Shown here: positions 16,534 to 23,439 of the stretch, piece after piece
How the letters are laid out: each line of letters begins with the position of its first letter
How positions within the stretch are numbered: the stretch's first letter is position 1
NCBI GenBank assembly: GCA_030444405.1
Contig: JARFPM010000001.1
Location: 31,091-95,090 of the forward strand
Source: Nitrospira sp.
GTDB lineage: Bacteria; Nitrospirota; Nitrospiria; Nitrospirales; Nitrospiraceae
Length of the DNA stretch: 64,000 nucleotides
Reading direction: 5' to 3'
Program-made: the position numbers and the translations under genes
Notes under the pieces: model-generated
Database searches by the model: none
What the model saw: only the letters and a program-made list of their open reading frames with translations
Told to the model about the DNA's origin: nothing

Positions 16534-17604
16534 AGGTCTCCATCCTGCTGACGCCAATGTCTCACGGACGTGAAATAAGAAATTCTCATCGCGTGAATCG
16601 TTCAACAACGGAATCAGGAACGGAATGACCTTCGAGCCGAATTTGGCCAACGATGCAGCCGCCTCCGCCCTTGTAAATGTCGGCTCCAACGATGCGACGA
16701 GCGAAGGGATTGCCCTCTCATCGCCGATTGCGCCGAGCGCTCGTGCCGCCGCGCCTTGGGTCATGACTTCTTCATTCCACCGATCCCCGCAGCCGGCCAC
16801 TGTCCTTGTCGCTTGCGGAGGGCTGGCTCCTACAAGGACGTCGATCAGCACCGGAACCGCGCGAGCATCACCGATGCGGCCAAGCGCTTCGACCCCCAAT
16901 GTCCGCAATCCCGGCTTCTGCATCGCCGTGACTAGATATTCCACCGCTTGCGCATCGCCGATCTCACCGAGCGCTCGCACGGCATCTTCGCGAACAGCCG
17001 AATCTCGATCGTTGAACAATACCGACAACAGGGGTTCCACAGCCCGTTTCGATTTAGCCTTCCCCAACGATTCAACCGCATGGAGACGAACGAGCCAGTC
17101 CTCATGCTGCAACGCCTTCAAGAGGGATGAAATCGCCGCGTCACCGATGGCGGCCAGAGCGGTAGCCGCTTCCTCACGAACCGCTTTGACCTTGTCTTGA
17201 AGCAGTGGAATGAGCGGCTCAACCGCGTCTGCGTTCCGTACCCGACCCAACGCCTTGGCCGCGTGCATCCGAACGATCCAGTCGCCGCTGTGCAGCACCT
17301 TGATAAGCGGAGCGAGCACCCGCTCATCAGCAATGGCGGCCAAGATTGCCGACGCTGATTCCTGGACCGAGAGATCCGGTTCAGCGAGGCAGGTTGCCAC
17401 TGTTTCGACGGCTGCCGGTCCTATCGAGCGCAACGCTTCGATCGCCGCCTCTCGCACGGAACGATCCTGGTCCCGAAGGAGAGAAACCAGGGGAACCACC
17501 GCACGCGGATCTTTGAAGGTGCCGAGCAAGCCGGCCGCTTCACCGCGGATGGCCCAATCCTCGTCCCTGAGCGCCGCGATCTGTTCCATCACTACATCGG
17601 TCAT
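16504..17604 (-). CDS. HEAT-repeat protein (cluster member 2)
   Basis: A 366-residue protein of about eleven HEAT/PBS-lyase repeats, e.g. DEDWAIRGEAAGLLGTFKD, DRDSAVREDAVRALGEIGD and GDWIVRMHAAKALGRVRN. One repeat is lengthened by a Pro/Arg/Cys-containing insertion (PPQATRTVAGCGDRWNEE). Near the end it has TLASAGWRPSV, a variant of the LGWxP ending, then a short tail encoded inside the repeat element at 16371-16533. It is probably a cytoplasmic scaffold or cofactor-binding solenoid. It is separated by 101 bases from the upstream HEAT gene, and no promoter is obvious in that gap. Confidence 0.78.
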   Translation of the reverse strand: MTDVVMEQIAALRDEDWAIRGEAAGLLGTFKDPRAVVPLVSLLRDQDRSVREAAIEALRSIGPAAVETVATCLAEPDLSVQESASAILAAIADERVLAPLIKVLHSGDWIVRMHAAKALGRVRNADAVEPLIPLLQDKVKAVREEAATALAAIGDAAISSLLKALQHEDWLVRLHAVESLGKAKSKRAVEPLLSVLFNDRDSAVREDAVRALGEIGDAQAVEYLVTAMQKPGLRTLGVEALGRIGDARAVPVLIDVLVGASPPQATRTVAGCGDRWNEEVMTQGAAARALGAIGDERAIPSLVASLEPTFTRAEAAASLAKFGSKVIPFLIPLLNDSRDENFLFHVRETLASAGWRPSVASRKFLS

Positions 17605-17705
17605 GCTGTTATCCGGATCTTACGAAGGCTTGTAGCCTACGTAGAAACAAAACTCGTTGTAGTCATCGAAGAATAATGGATTTGCGCATGCGCGTCGGGG
17701 CGCGA

Positions 17706-19061
17706 TCACGCGATGTCGCCGGACGGGCCGAAGCGCCCGGTTTGCCCTAACGGCCGATCGACGCGCAGATTGTCGGCCTGGCTTGAGCTGATTTCCACCA
17801 CTTCATCAGGGGGCGTCCATCCAAGCTTTTCCAACGTATCGAGGGAAATTTGTTTCAAGGCGTCTTTTGCCGTGAGCCGAACGGACGCATAAGAAAGCAC
17901 GCGTTCTATTTCAGTCTCGACCTCCGACGCTTTGGGGTCATAGAGGAAAGCAATCAACGGTTCGATGGCCGCGTCCCCGATCACAGCCAGAGCCGCTGCG
18001 GCTTTTTCCCGCAAGACCCCGTCTTTCAGCAACATGATCAAATCCGGAATCACACGAGGATCGCGAAACTGACCGAGGGCAGTGGCAGCGGCTTCCTTGA
18101 TGAACGCATCTTCGCTGACGATGCACCCGGGTGTTGGCGAGCCTTCTTGCTTGATTCCTTTACCCTTCAAGGCGTCCAACACGGCCGGGAGGGCGCGTGA
18201 ATCGCCGATCATGCCGAGTGAGGCGATGGCATGGCGCTTCACTGCTCCGTCTTTCATGGCTTCTACCAGCGCATCGATCGTCCGAGGGTCACCGATCATG
18301 CCTAACGCGATGGTCGCGTCTTCGCGAACGGCTCTGTCAGGGTCCTTCAAGGCGGCGATCAAGGCATCCACGACCTTTGCGTCCCGTACCCAAGACCTGC
18401 CGATTTGATAGTCGGTGGTCATCCCACCCAAGGCACGAGCGGCATGACATCGAACCACAAAGTCTTTGTCCTTGAGACTTTCGATCAACGGATCGACCGA
18501 GGGATGTCCGATGTAGATCAGCGCCGTTCCGGCCGTCTCGCGCACGATTTTAGAAGAATCCTGAAACAGCTTGATCAGGGCCGGAATGGCTTTCGGGTCG
18601 GCGATTCTGCCCAAGGCCTCCGCCGCTGCGCTCTTGACGGCTCCGTCCCGGTCGCGACAGGCGCCGACCAGCGCGTCGACGGCTCTTGAATCCTTGATCT
18701 TGCCGGCCGCCTTGGCGGCGTGTTCGCGTACGCGCCAACGCTCGTCTTTCAGGGCGGTCACCAGGCGATCGAGCACGAGCGGGCCCATTTTCCCCGCGGC
18801 CTCGACCGCCTGATCGCGAACTTCCATGATGGAATCGTTGAAGAGGCCGATCAGGGCTTCGATCGCCTTCGGCCCGCCGATTTTCGCGACGCCGCAGCCG
18901 GCATGGGCCCGCACGGACCAGAAGTCATCGTTGCAGGCTTCGATCAGCGCGTCCAGGGTAGTTGGATCACCCATGTCGGCGAGCATCCTTGCCGCTTCCT
19001 CACGAGTGTCATCGTCCACATCTTCAAGCGCTTCTAAAAGATCTTCGAGTACGTCAGCCAT
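17706..19061 (-). CDS. large HEAT-repeat protein (cluster member 1)
   Basis: A 451-residue protein with about twelve HEAT/PBS-lyase repeats (DDFWSVRAHAGCGVAKIGG; DERWRVREHAAKAAGKIKD; DPDRAVREDATIALGMIGD). An insertion (KGKGIKQEGSPTPGCIVSED) interrupts one repeat at a similar relative place to the insertion in the next gene, each containing a cysteine next to a glycine. It ends the solenoid with TLEKLGWTPPDEVVEI and then a ~35-residue flexible tail. The frame extends to 19103, but ATG 19061 overlaps the stop of the preceding exported-protein gene by 8 bases (ATGGCTGA), the same coupling as between members 3 and 4. Confidence 0.8.
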   Translation of the reverse strand: MADVLEDLLEALEDVDDDTREEAARMLADMGDPTTLDALIEACNDDFWSVRAHAGCGVAKIGGPKAIEALIGLFNDSIMEVRDQAVEAAGKMGPLVLDRLVTALKDERWRVREHAAKAAGKIKDSRAVDALVGACRDRDGAVKSAAAEALGRIADPKAIPALIKLFQDSSKIVRETAGTALIYIGHPSVDPLIESLKDKDFVVRCHAARALGGMTTDYQIGRSWVRDAKVVDALIAALKDPDRAVREDATIALGMIGDPRTIDALVEAMKDGAVKRHAIASLGMIGDSRALPAVLDALKGKGIKQEGSPTPGCIVSEDAFIKEAAATALGQFRDPRVIPDLIMLLKDGVLREKAAAALAVIGDAAIEPLIAFLYDPKASEVETEIERVLSYASVRLTAKDALKQISLDTLEKLGWTPPDEVVEISSSQADNLRVDRPLGQTGRFGPSGDIA

Positions 19062-19524
19062 TGTTCGGTTTCTGCTCGTAATAGGCATCGGGTTGCCCGC
19101 CATATGGATACATGCGTTTGCACAACACCACCAAGGTCTGTGTCCCGCGGCCTTCGACGCATTGATCCAAGGATTTTGAAAAGTCGAGCGTGCCGTTGAG
19201 ATTCACCGTAAAGGGAAAATCGAAGGTAAAGCTGATGAATTTGTATTTGCCCGGTTTCAACCGTAGTTCCCGAAGCTCGGATGTCTTGGGCGCATCGAGA
19301 GACTCGGGGTCGGAATTCCAGATCGAGGGTGTCACACCTGGTACTTGCCACCAAGAAGCGGGGACCAGCTTCGTCGCGTCGATGGTAATCCCGTGTTCCC
19401 TGAGATGAGCGGCCGGCGGATCTCCCGCGAATCCTTTCTCGAGGCCGGCCATAGCCACCAGGCTGGTCAGCGCGCAACCAAATATCAGGAGTGACCAACG
19501 TCGTATGGGGTCAGCGTAGCGCAT
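19054..19524 (-). CDS. small exported protein of unknown function
   Basis: A 156-residue protein with a signal peptide: RRWSLLIFGCALTSLVAMAG, probably cleaved near GFAGD. The mature part is predicted mostly beta (LRELRLKPGKYKFISFTFDF), with two cysteines in SLDQCVEGRGTQTLVVLCK that could form a disulfide, and a Tyr/Pro/Gly-rich C terminus. A cupredoxin-like or immunoglobulin-like fold is imaginable, but I do not recognise the family. It starts 6 bases after the phosphatase-like gene and overlaps the first HEAT gene by 8 bases, so it belongs to the same transcript. Confidence 0.7.
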   Translation of the reverse strand: MRYADPIRRWSLLIFGCALTSLVAMAGLEKGFAGDPPAAHLREHGITIDATKLVPASWWQVPGVTPSIWNSDPESLDAPKTSELRELRLKPGKYKFISFTFDFPFTVNLNGTLDFSKSLDQCVEGRGTQTLVVLCKRMYPYGGQPDAYYEQKPNNG

Positions 19525-19530
19525 GGATGA

Positions 19531-20553
19531 CTAGTGTTTCTTAAGGGGCCGTGCGGTGGGAGTGGTGGCCGCCGTAGTCTGGAAGATTTCTTCCACCGCC
19601 TTACTCTCCCATTCCGTATGAGTCTCCAGCCCCAGGATTCTCATCACGGTGGCTCCGGTATCGATGATTGACACCGGCTGACGAATGAGTTGGCCATGTT
19701 TTATTCCGGATCCCGAGACGATCCAGGGAACGACCGGTGAATCAGTCGTGGGGGCCTCGGCGCCGGGATCTGTCCCTTTTTCGCTGAGGGCGGTGACGAC
19801 GACGGCGGTGCGGTCTAAGAGCGAGTACTCCTTGAAGAGGTCCAGAACCGACTTCATGGCGCCATCGACCGTTTGTAACGCCTCGCGATACTCTTTAGAG
19901 TTCCAGCCGTGGGTCACTCCGGCCCTCCCGGCTTCCGGAAGGTGAACCACCAGCAGATGAGGCAAGGAGAGAATCGCGTGCCCATACCCGTGTCCGCTGG
20001 TCGCCTTTTGAAGATACTGCTGGATGTAGGCGACGAGTTTCTGAGAACCGCACTCGGGCCGCAAGGCCCCGCAGAGTTGATAGTCGGTATAGGGTTCGGG
20101 TTTGGCGAGCTGATACAGGGACTCGTCCATATAAAAGATGGCACTGTCGCGGCCCCCACTTAAATCCAGGTAATCGAATAGGCTGGGATGGCGAGGGTAA
20201 CCTCGGCTGAATTCGAAGAAATTCCAGGTAATCCCATGTTTCTCCACCGGCATGCCGGTCACCAGCGACGCCATTGTGGGCAATCGCAGGGCCGGCTTGA
20301 CCCCGCTCGCGGACCAGGTTACCGACCCTTCCTTGACGAGTTTGCTTAGAGCCGGCATCGTGCCTCCCTTGAGCGACTCTTGACCGAATCCCTCCAGGAC
20401 AAAGAGGATGACATGTTCCGTCCCAGATCGGGAGGAAGCAGTTTCCTTCCCAAGCGGGGAGGCTGCATCGACAGAGGCGTGGACCCCGGTTTCAAGCAAG
20501 ATGGTCAGGAGACCGACAAGGATCGACTGAAGGGGGCGTGAGGGATGTATCAT
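19531..20553 (-). CDS. exported alkaline-phosphatase-superfamily (phosphodiesterase-like) protein, probably catalytically degenerate
   Basis: A 340-residue protein with an N-terminal signal/anchor (LQSILVGLLTILLETGVHA). The fold is recognisable from VILFVLEGFGQ, LPTMASLVTGMPVEKHGITW, VPWIVSGSGIKHG and IDTGATVMRILGLE, the framework of type I phosphodiesterase/nucleotide pyrophosphatase proteins. Metal and nucleophile positions are altered: the first Asp (V-D-G) is Glu54, the Thr nucleophile position before the F/L-P turn is Arg90, and the S-D-H-G metal site reads SEKG (257-260). It may therefore be a binding protein rather than an enzyme. It heads the run of seven minus-strand genes that includes five HEAT-repeat proteins. 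Confidence 0.72.
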   Translation of the reverse strand: MIHPSRPLQSILVGLLTILLETGVHASVDAASPLGKETASSRSGTEHVILFVLEGFGQESLKGGTMPALSKLVKEGSVTWSASGVKPALRLPTMASLVTGMPVEKHGITWNFFEFSRGYPRHPSLFDYLDLSGGRDSAIFYMDESLYQLAKPEPYTDYQLCGALRPECGSQKLVAYIQQYLQKATSGHGYGHAILSLPHLLVVHLPEAGRAGVTHGWNSKEYREALQTVDGAMKSVLDLFKEYSLLDRTAVVVTALSEKGTDPGAEAPTTDSPVVPWIVSGSGIKHGQLIRQPVSIIDTGATVMRILGLETHTEWESKAVEEIFQTTAATTPTARPLKKH

Positions 20554-20727
20554 AACGAAGTATCACCCGCATGTATCCTGAAGTAAGAGTGGTACCCTAA
20601 CATGCAAATTTTCCGGAAGGCAAGGTGGGGGAGGCTCCTGACGATTGCTGGCGGAACCGCCTTTCGGGTGCTATGCTCAAACGGCTGGCCGTTTCCATCC
20701 CCGCTTAGGGATGAGAAGAGGTAGGCG

Positions 20728-21639
20728 ATGTCCGGTCAATTATTCCATCAACTGCCTCTTCCCCTGTTCCTGCTGTCTTATAGATCCTATCGACTAATTG
20801 GCATTTTTCTCGCTCTCGCGGCGTTCATAGCCGCTCCTGTGCTCGCTGAAATCAGGGTCGTCAATGCCCAAGGCGAGCATCGCATGGGGAACCGCGACAC
20901 CAGGGAAGACGCGATCAGACTTGCTACCGAGGCAGCCAAACGGAACGCACTCGAACAGGTTGCCACCTATCTCGAGAGCGTTACGGTCGTTCATGATATG
21001 GATGTCACCAAAGACGAAATTCGGACCTATACGGCCGGGTTGGTGCTGGTGCTCAATCAACAGATATCCACGACTCTCGACGGCGATGTCGTGGTCGTCA
21101 AAGTGGATCTTCTCGCACGGATGGATACGGACGAAGTAGCACGGGCGATCGCAGCGCTTCGCGAAAACGAAGATGCCCGTGTCCAGCTGGTTGCGCTGAG
21201 ACAAGAAAATGAACAGTTGCAAGAGGAACTCAATGCCGTTAATCAGACCCTGGGCAATGCGTCAACACCGGATCAGGTCCAGCAGGCAGCGCAAAAGCGG
21301 AAGGAAATCCTCAATCGAGTACAATCGAACGCGATGGTGTCGCAAGCCTGGACGAATTGGGTGCTTGTCTCACCGATCGGAGCTCCTCAAGGTCTACTGA
21401 ATAGCGCCAGCGGTCTCTATCCGGCCAATCCGCATATCGCAATCGCGCAGCAGATTATCACCTACAGGCAGCCACCGACTCCTGGACAGCCCCCTATGCC
21501 AGGCAGCACGAAGCCTCGCATGCCGAGTCATGAGCTGGTTCCACCTCCCGGAGTATCGGGTGCGCCTCGTACGTTAAACGAAGTCATTCATAGTACTCCT
21601 CGGCGGCAGCAGTTTGGGGTGCCAGGAGGAAGTCGTTGA
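20728..21639 (+). CDS. exported protein with LPP20/FlgT-like domain and coiled coil
   Basis: A 303-residue protein; a GAGG motif precedes the ATG. The signal peptide is YRLIGIFLALAAFIAAPVLA. The domain after it (RVVNAQGEHRMGNRDTREDA, AATEAAKRNALEQVATYLES) is of the type found in LPP20 lipoproteins and flagellar FlgT N-terminal domains, where AKRNALEQ is typical. Residues ~145-195 form a coiled coil (LRQENEQLQEELNAVNQTLG), and the C terminus is Pro/Gly-rich and likely disordered. It is periplasmic. Role unknown; it is followed by a second, smaller protein of similar type, so the two may act together. Confidence 0.7.
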   Translation: MSGQLFHQLPLPLFLLSYRSYRLIGIFLALAAFIAAPVLAEIRVVNAQGEHRMGNRDTREDAIRLATEAAKRNALEQVATYLESVTVVHDMDVTKDEIRTYTAGLVLVLNQQISTTLDGDVVVVKVDLLARMDTDEVARAIAALRENEDARVQLVALRQENEQLQEELNAVNQTLGNASTPDQVQQAAQKRKEILNRVQSNAMVSQAWTNWVLVSPIGAPQGLLNSASGLYPANPHIAIAQQIITYRQPPTPGQPPMPGSTKPRMPSHELVPPPGVSGAPRTLNEVIHSTPRRQQFGVPGGSR

Positions 21640-21654
21640 GGTTGGTGAAGGAAA

Positions 21655-22116
21655 GTGTTGGCAAACACTATTGAAATGGTCGCCGTTCTTGTAGGCCTTT
21701 GGCTCGGCGGGGGAGTGTTTATCACCGCCGTACAAGCAGCTGAAGTTGGCCATAGCGCCTATTCTTCAGACCAATATTGGATCGGCAAGGGCCAGGGCGA
21801 TCTCACCAAAGGCAAGGTCGTCTGCCAGCGTGTGTCGGAGCTTGCGGCGCGGACCGATTTGGCTAAGCAGATCCGTGTGTTGGTCAAGGAACGCATGATC
21901 GATCGTGTCCGTGAACGGTCGGGGCGAGAGAGCGAGCAGGACATCGAACTGACTCGTGAAGAGATTGTTCAGGAATACCTACAGGACGTGAAGATCCTTG
22001 ATCACCGGATCGACGAAGAGAATAAGATTTGTACGGCTACCGCGGTAATGCCGAAGAATCGCGTTGAGGTGAAGCCCGCCACAGATCAGGAACCCAGCCC
22101 AGCCGTTATCCCGTAA
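21655..22116 (+). CDS. small exported LPP20-like protein
   Basis: A 153-residue protein with signal peptide MVAVLVGLWLGGGVFITAVQA, if started at the ATG at 21676; a GTG at 21655 gives seven more residues. The mature region contains YWIGKGQGDLTKGKVVCQRV and AARTDLAKQIRVLVKERM, the helix-rich pattern of LPP20-like proteins in which a residue string marked GxG precedes an A-x-x-x-A-x-x-x-L helix. It follows the 303-residue exported protein by 15 bases and probably shares its transcript. Function unknown. Confidence 0.65.
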   Translation: MLANTIEMVAVLVGLWLGGGVFITAVQAAEVGHSAYSSDQYWIGKGQGDLTKGKVVCQRVSELAARTDLAKQIRVLVKERMIDRVRERSGRESEQDIELTREEIVQEYLQDVKILDHRIDEENKICTATAVMPKNRVEVKPATDQEPSPAVIP

Positions 22117-22170
22117 CAGGCCAGCCAGTCGTCTTGCAGCTTCGAACCCATATCGGATATGTAGTCCTGC

Positions 22171-23439
22171 ATGCCGGTCGAGAATAATTTCCAGCACGAC
22201 GAGCTGTCACGGAAGAACCCCGGTGAGCGATTGCGGGTTGCCGACCTGGCGGATGTCGTACCTCCGGATTCGCCGGTTTGGGCAGAGACCATGGGCAAGT
22301 ATGGGACAGCCCTGTCTCAGGCCGGTGTCGCGAGCGTGGTCTTTCTCCATGGCTCGCTCCATGGGACCGACCTCTTCGGTATGCAACGTTTGGACGAGGT
22401 GGGCGGACTCAAACGGGGGTATTCACGGGGCGTGTCGGGACTCGATGCCTTGCTCGCTGCCATGCGGGAGGAGAGCAACGGGATTCCGTTGCTGCCGGGT
22501 GGGGGAAAACCGCCACTCCAAGACGATGATGCGACGAAAACCCTTCTGGATGAGCAGATCGGGGATGCGGGTAACTTTACCAATGCCGATGTCGAATCGA
22601 TCAAGAAGGCTATCAATAAGAATCTGACTCGGACGATCTCCTGCATCAGGCTGCTCTGGTCATCCGAGCATCACCATCTTGGCCGAGCATGCGCCGCCGT
22701 TCGGTTACTCGATGAACTGCATAAGCTTTGCAAGCAGCAAAACTTGGGAACGGGGCACCGAGTTCTTATAGAGGCTCATGGACAAGCCGGGCTGGTTCTG
22801 GCACTTGTGTCGAATCTGCTCTGTTCGAGCCCGATCACGGGTCGACGAAGGTTCCTCGATATTCTCACCGACTATGCCGACCAGACAAATCAGGCCCAAC
22901 TCGCCGCGACGATCAAGCAAATTGAACCCTTGCTGGCGGCAGGATCACTCCTCAATGGAGTGTCCATCGATATCGTCACCTTCGGCACGCCGGTTCGCTA
23001 TGGGTGGGATCCGTCCGGTATCGGGAAGCTGCTGCACGTCGTGAACCACCGGAACTTGCGGACGGATGGAAAGAGCTGGTTGGCGAAGATGGAGCTGCCT
23101 CAAATTACCATGGAGATGCCGATTGGTTGGGGCGGAGACTATGTTCAGGAACTGGCGGTCGCAGGCAGTGATGCCGTCCCTCCGACTGAACCGGCCAAGG
23201 CGGCGAATAAAAGGGTTTGGGAGATGGTCGAGCCGTATGATGGATTCGAACGGTGGCTGGAATGTGCCAGACGAGCCGTGCGTTTTCCCAGCGAAGGACG
23301 CTGTCTGCTCGTCGATTACAAGGACAGCACCGGCTCGACGAACCCAGGCGACCATTACTATGGCCACGCGGTCTACACGCGCCATCACGTCCAGTTGTTC
23401 AATACGGCGCAGATTGTCCACGCTTTCTACGAGGCCTAA
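22171..23439 (+). CDS. unrecognised 422-residue protein, possibly a degenerate alpha/beta-hydrolase
   Basis: I do not recognise the family. VASVVFLHGSLHGTDLFG (H60-G61) looks like the oxyanion strand of an alpha/beta-hydrolase, and GHRVLIEAHGQAGLVLALVS (about 195-214) sits where the nucleophile elbow would be, but it reads AHGQAG rather than GxSxG, so the serine is missing. A C-terminal GHAVYTRHH could hold the histidine. There is no signal peptide; it is cytoplasmic, with many His and Cys residues. It follows the two exported-protein genes on the same strand by 54 bases and its stop overlaps that of lon, convergently, by 4 bases. No strong ribosome-binding site is seen. Confidence 0.6.
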   Translation: MPVENNFQHDELSRKNPGERLRVADLADVVPPDSPVWAETMGKYGTALSQAGVASVVFLHGSLHGTDLFGMQRLDEVGGLKRGYSRGVSGLDALLAAMREESNGIPLLPGGGKPPLQDDDATKTLLDEQIGDAGNFTNADVESIKKAINKNLTRTISCIRLLWSSEHHHLGRACAAVRLLDELHKLCKQQNLGTGHRVLIEAHGQAGLVLALVSNLLCSSPITGRRRFLDILTDYADQTNQAQLAATIKQIEPLLAAGSLLNGVSIDIVTFGTPVRYGWDPSGIGKLLHVVNHRNLRTDGKSWLAKMELPQITMEMPIGWGGDYVQELAVAGSDAVPPTEPAKAANKRVWEMVEPYDGFERWLECARRAVRFPSEGRCLLVDYKDSTGSTNPGDHYYGHAVYTRHHVQLFNTAQIVHAFYEA

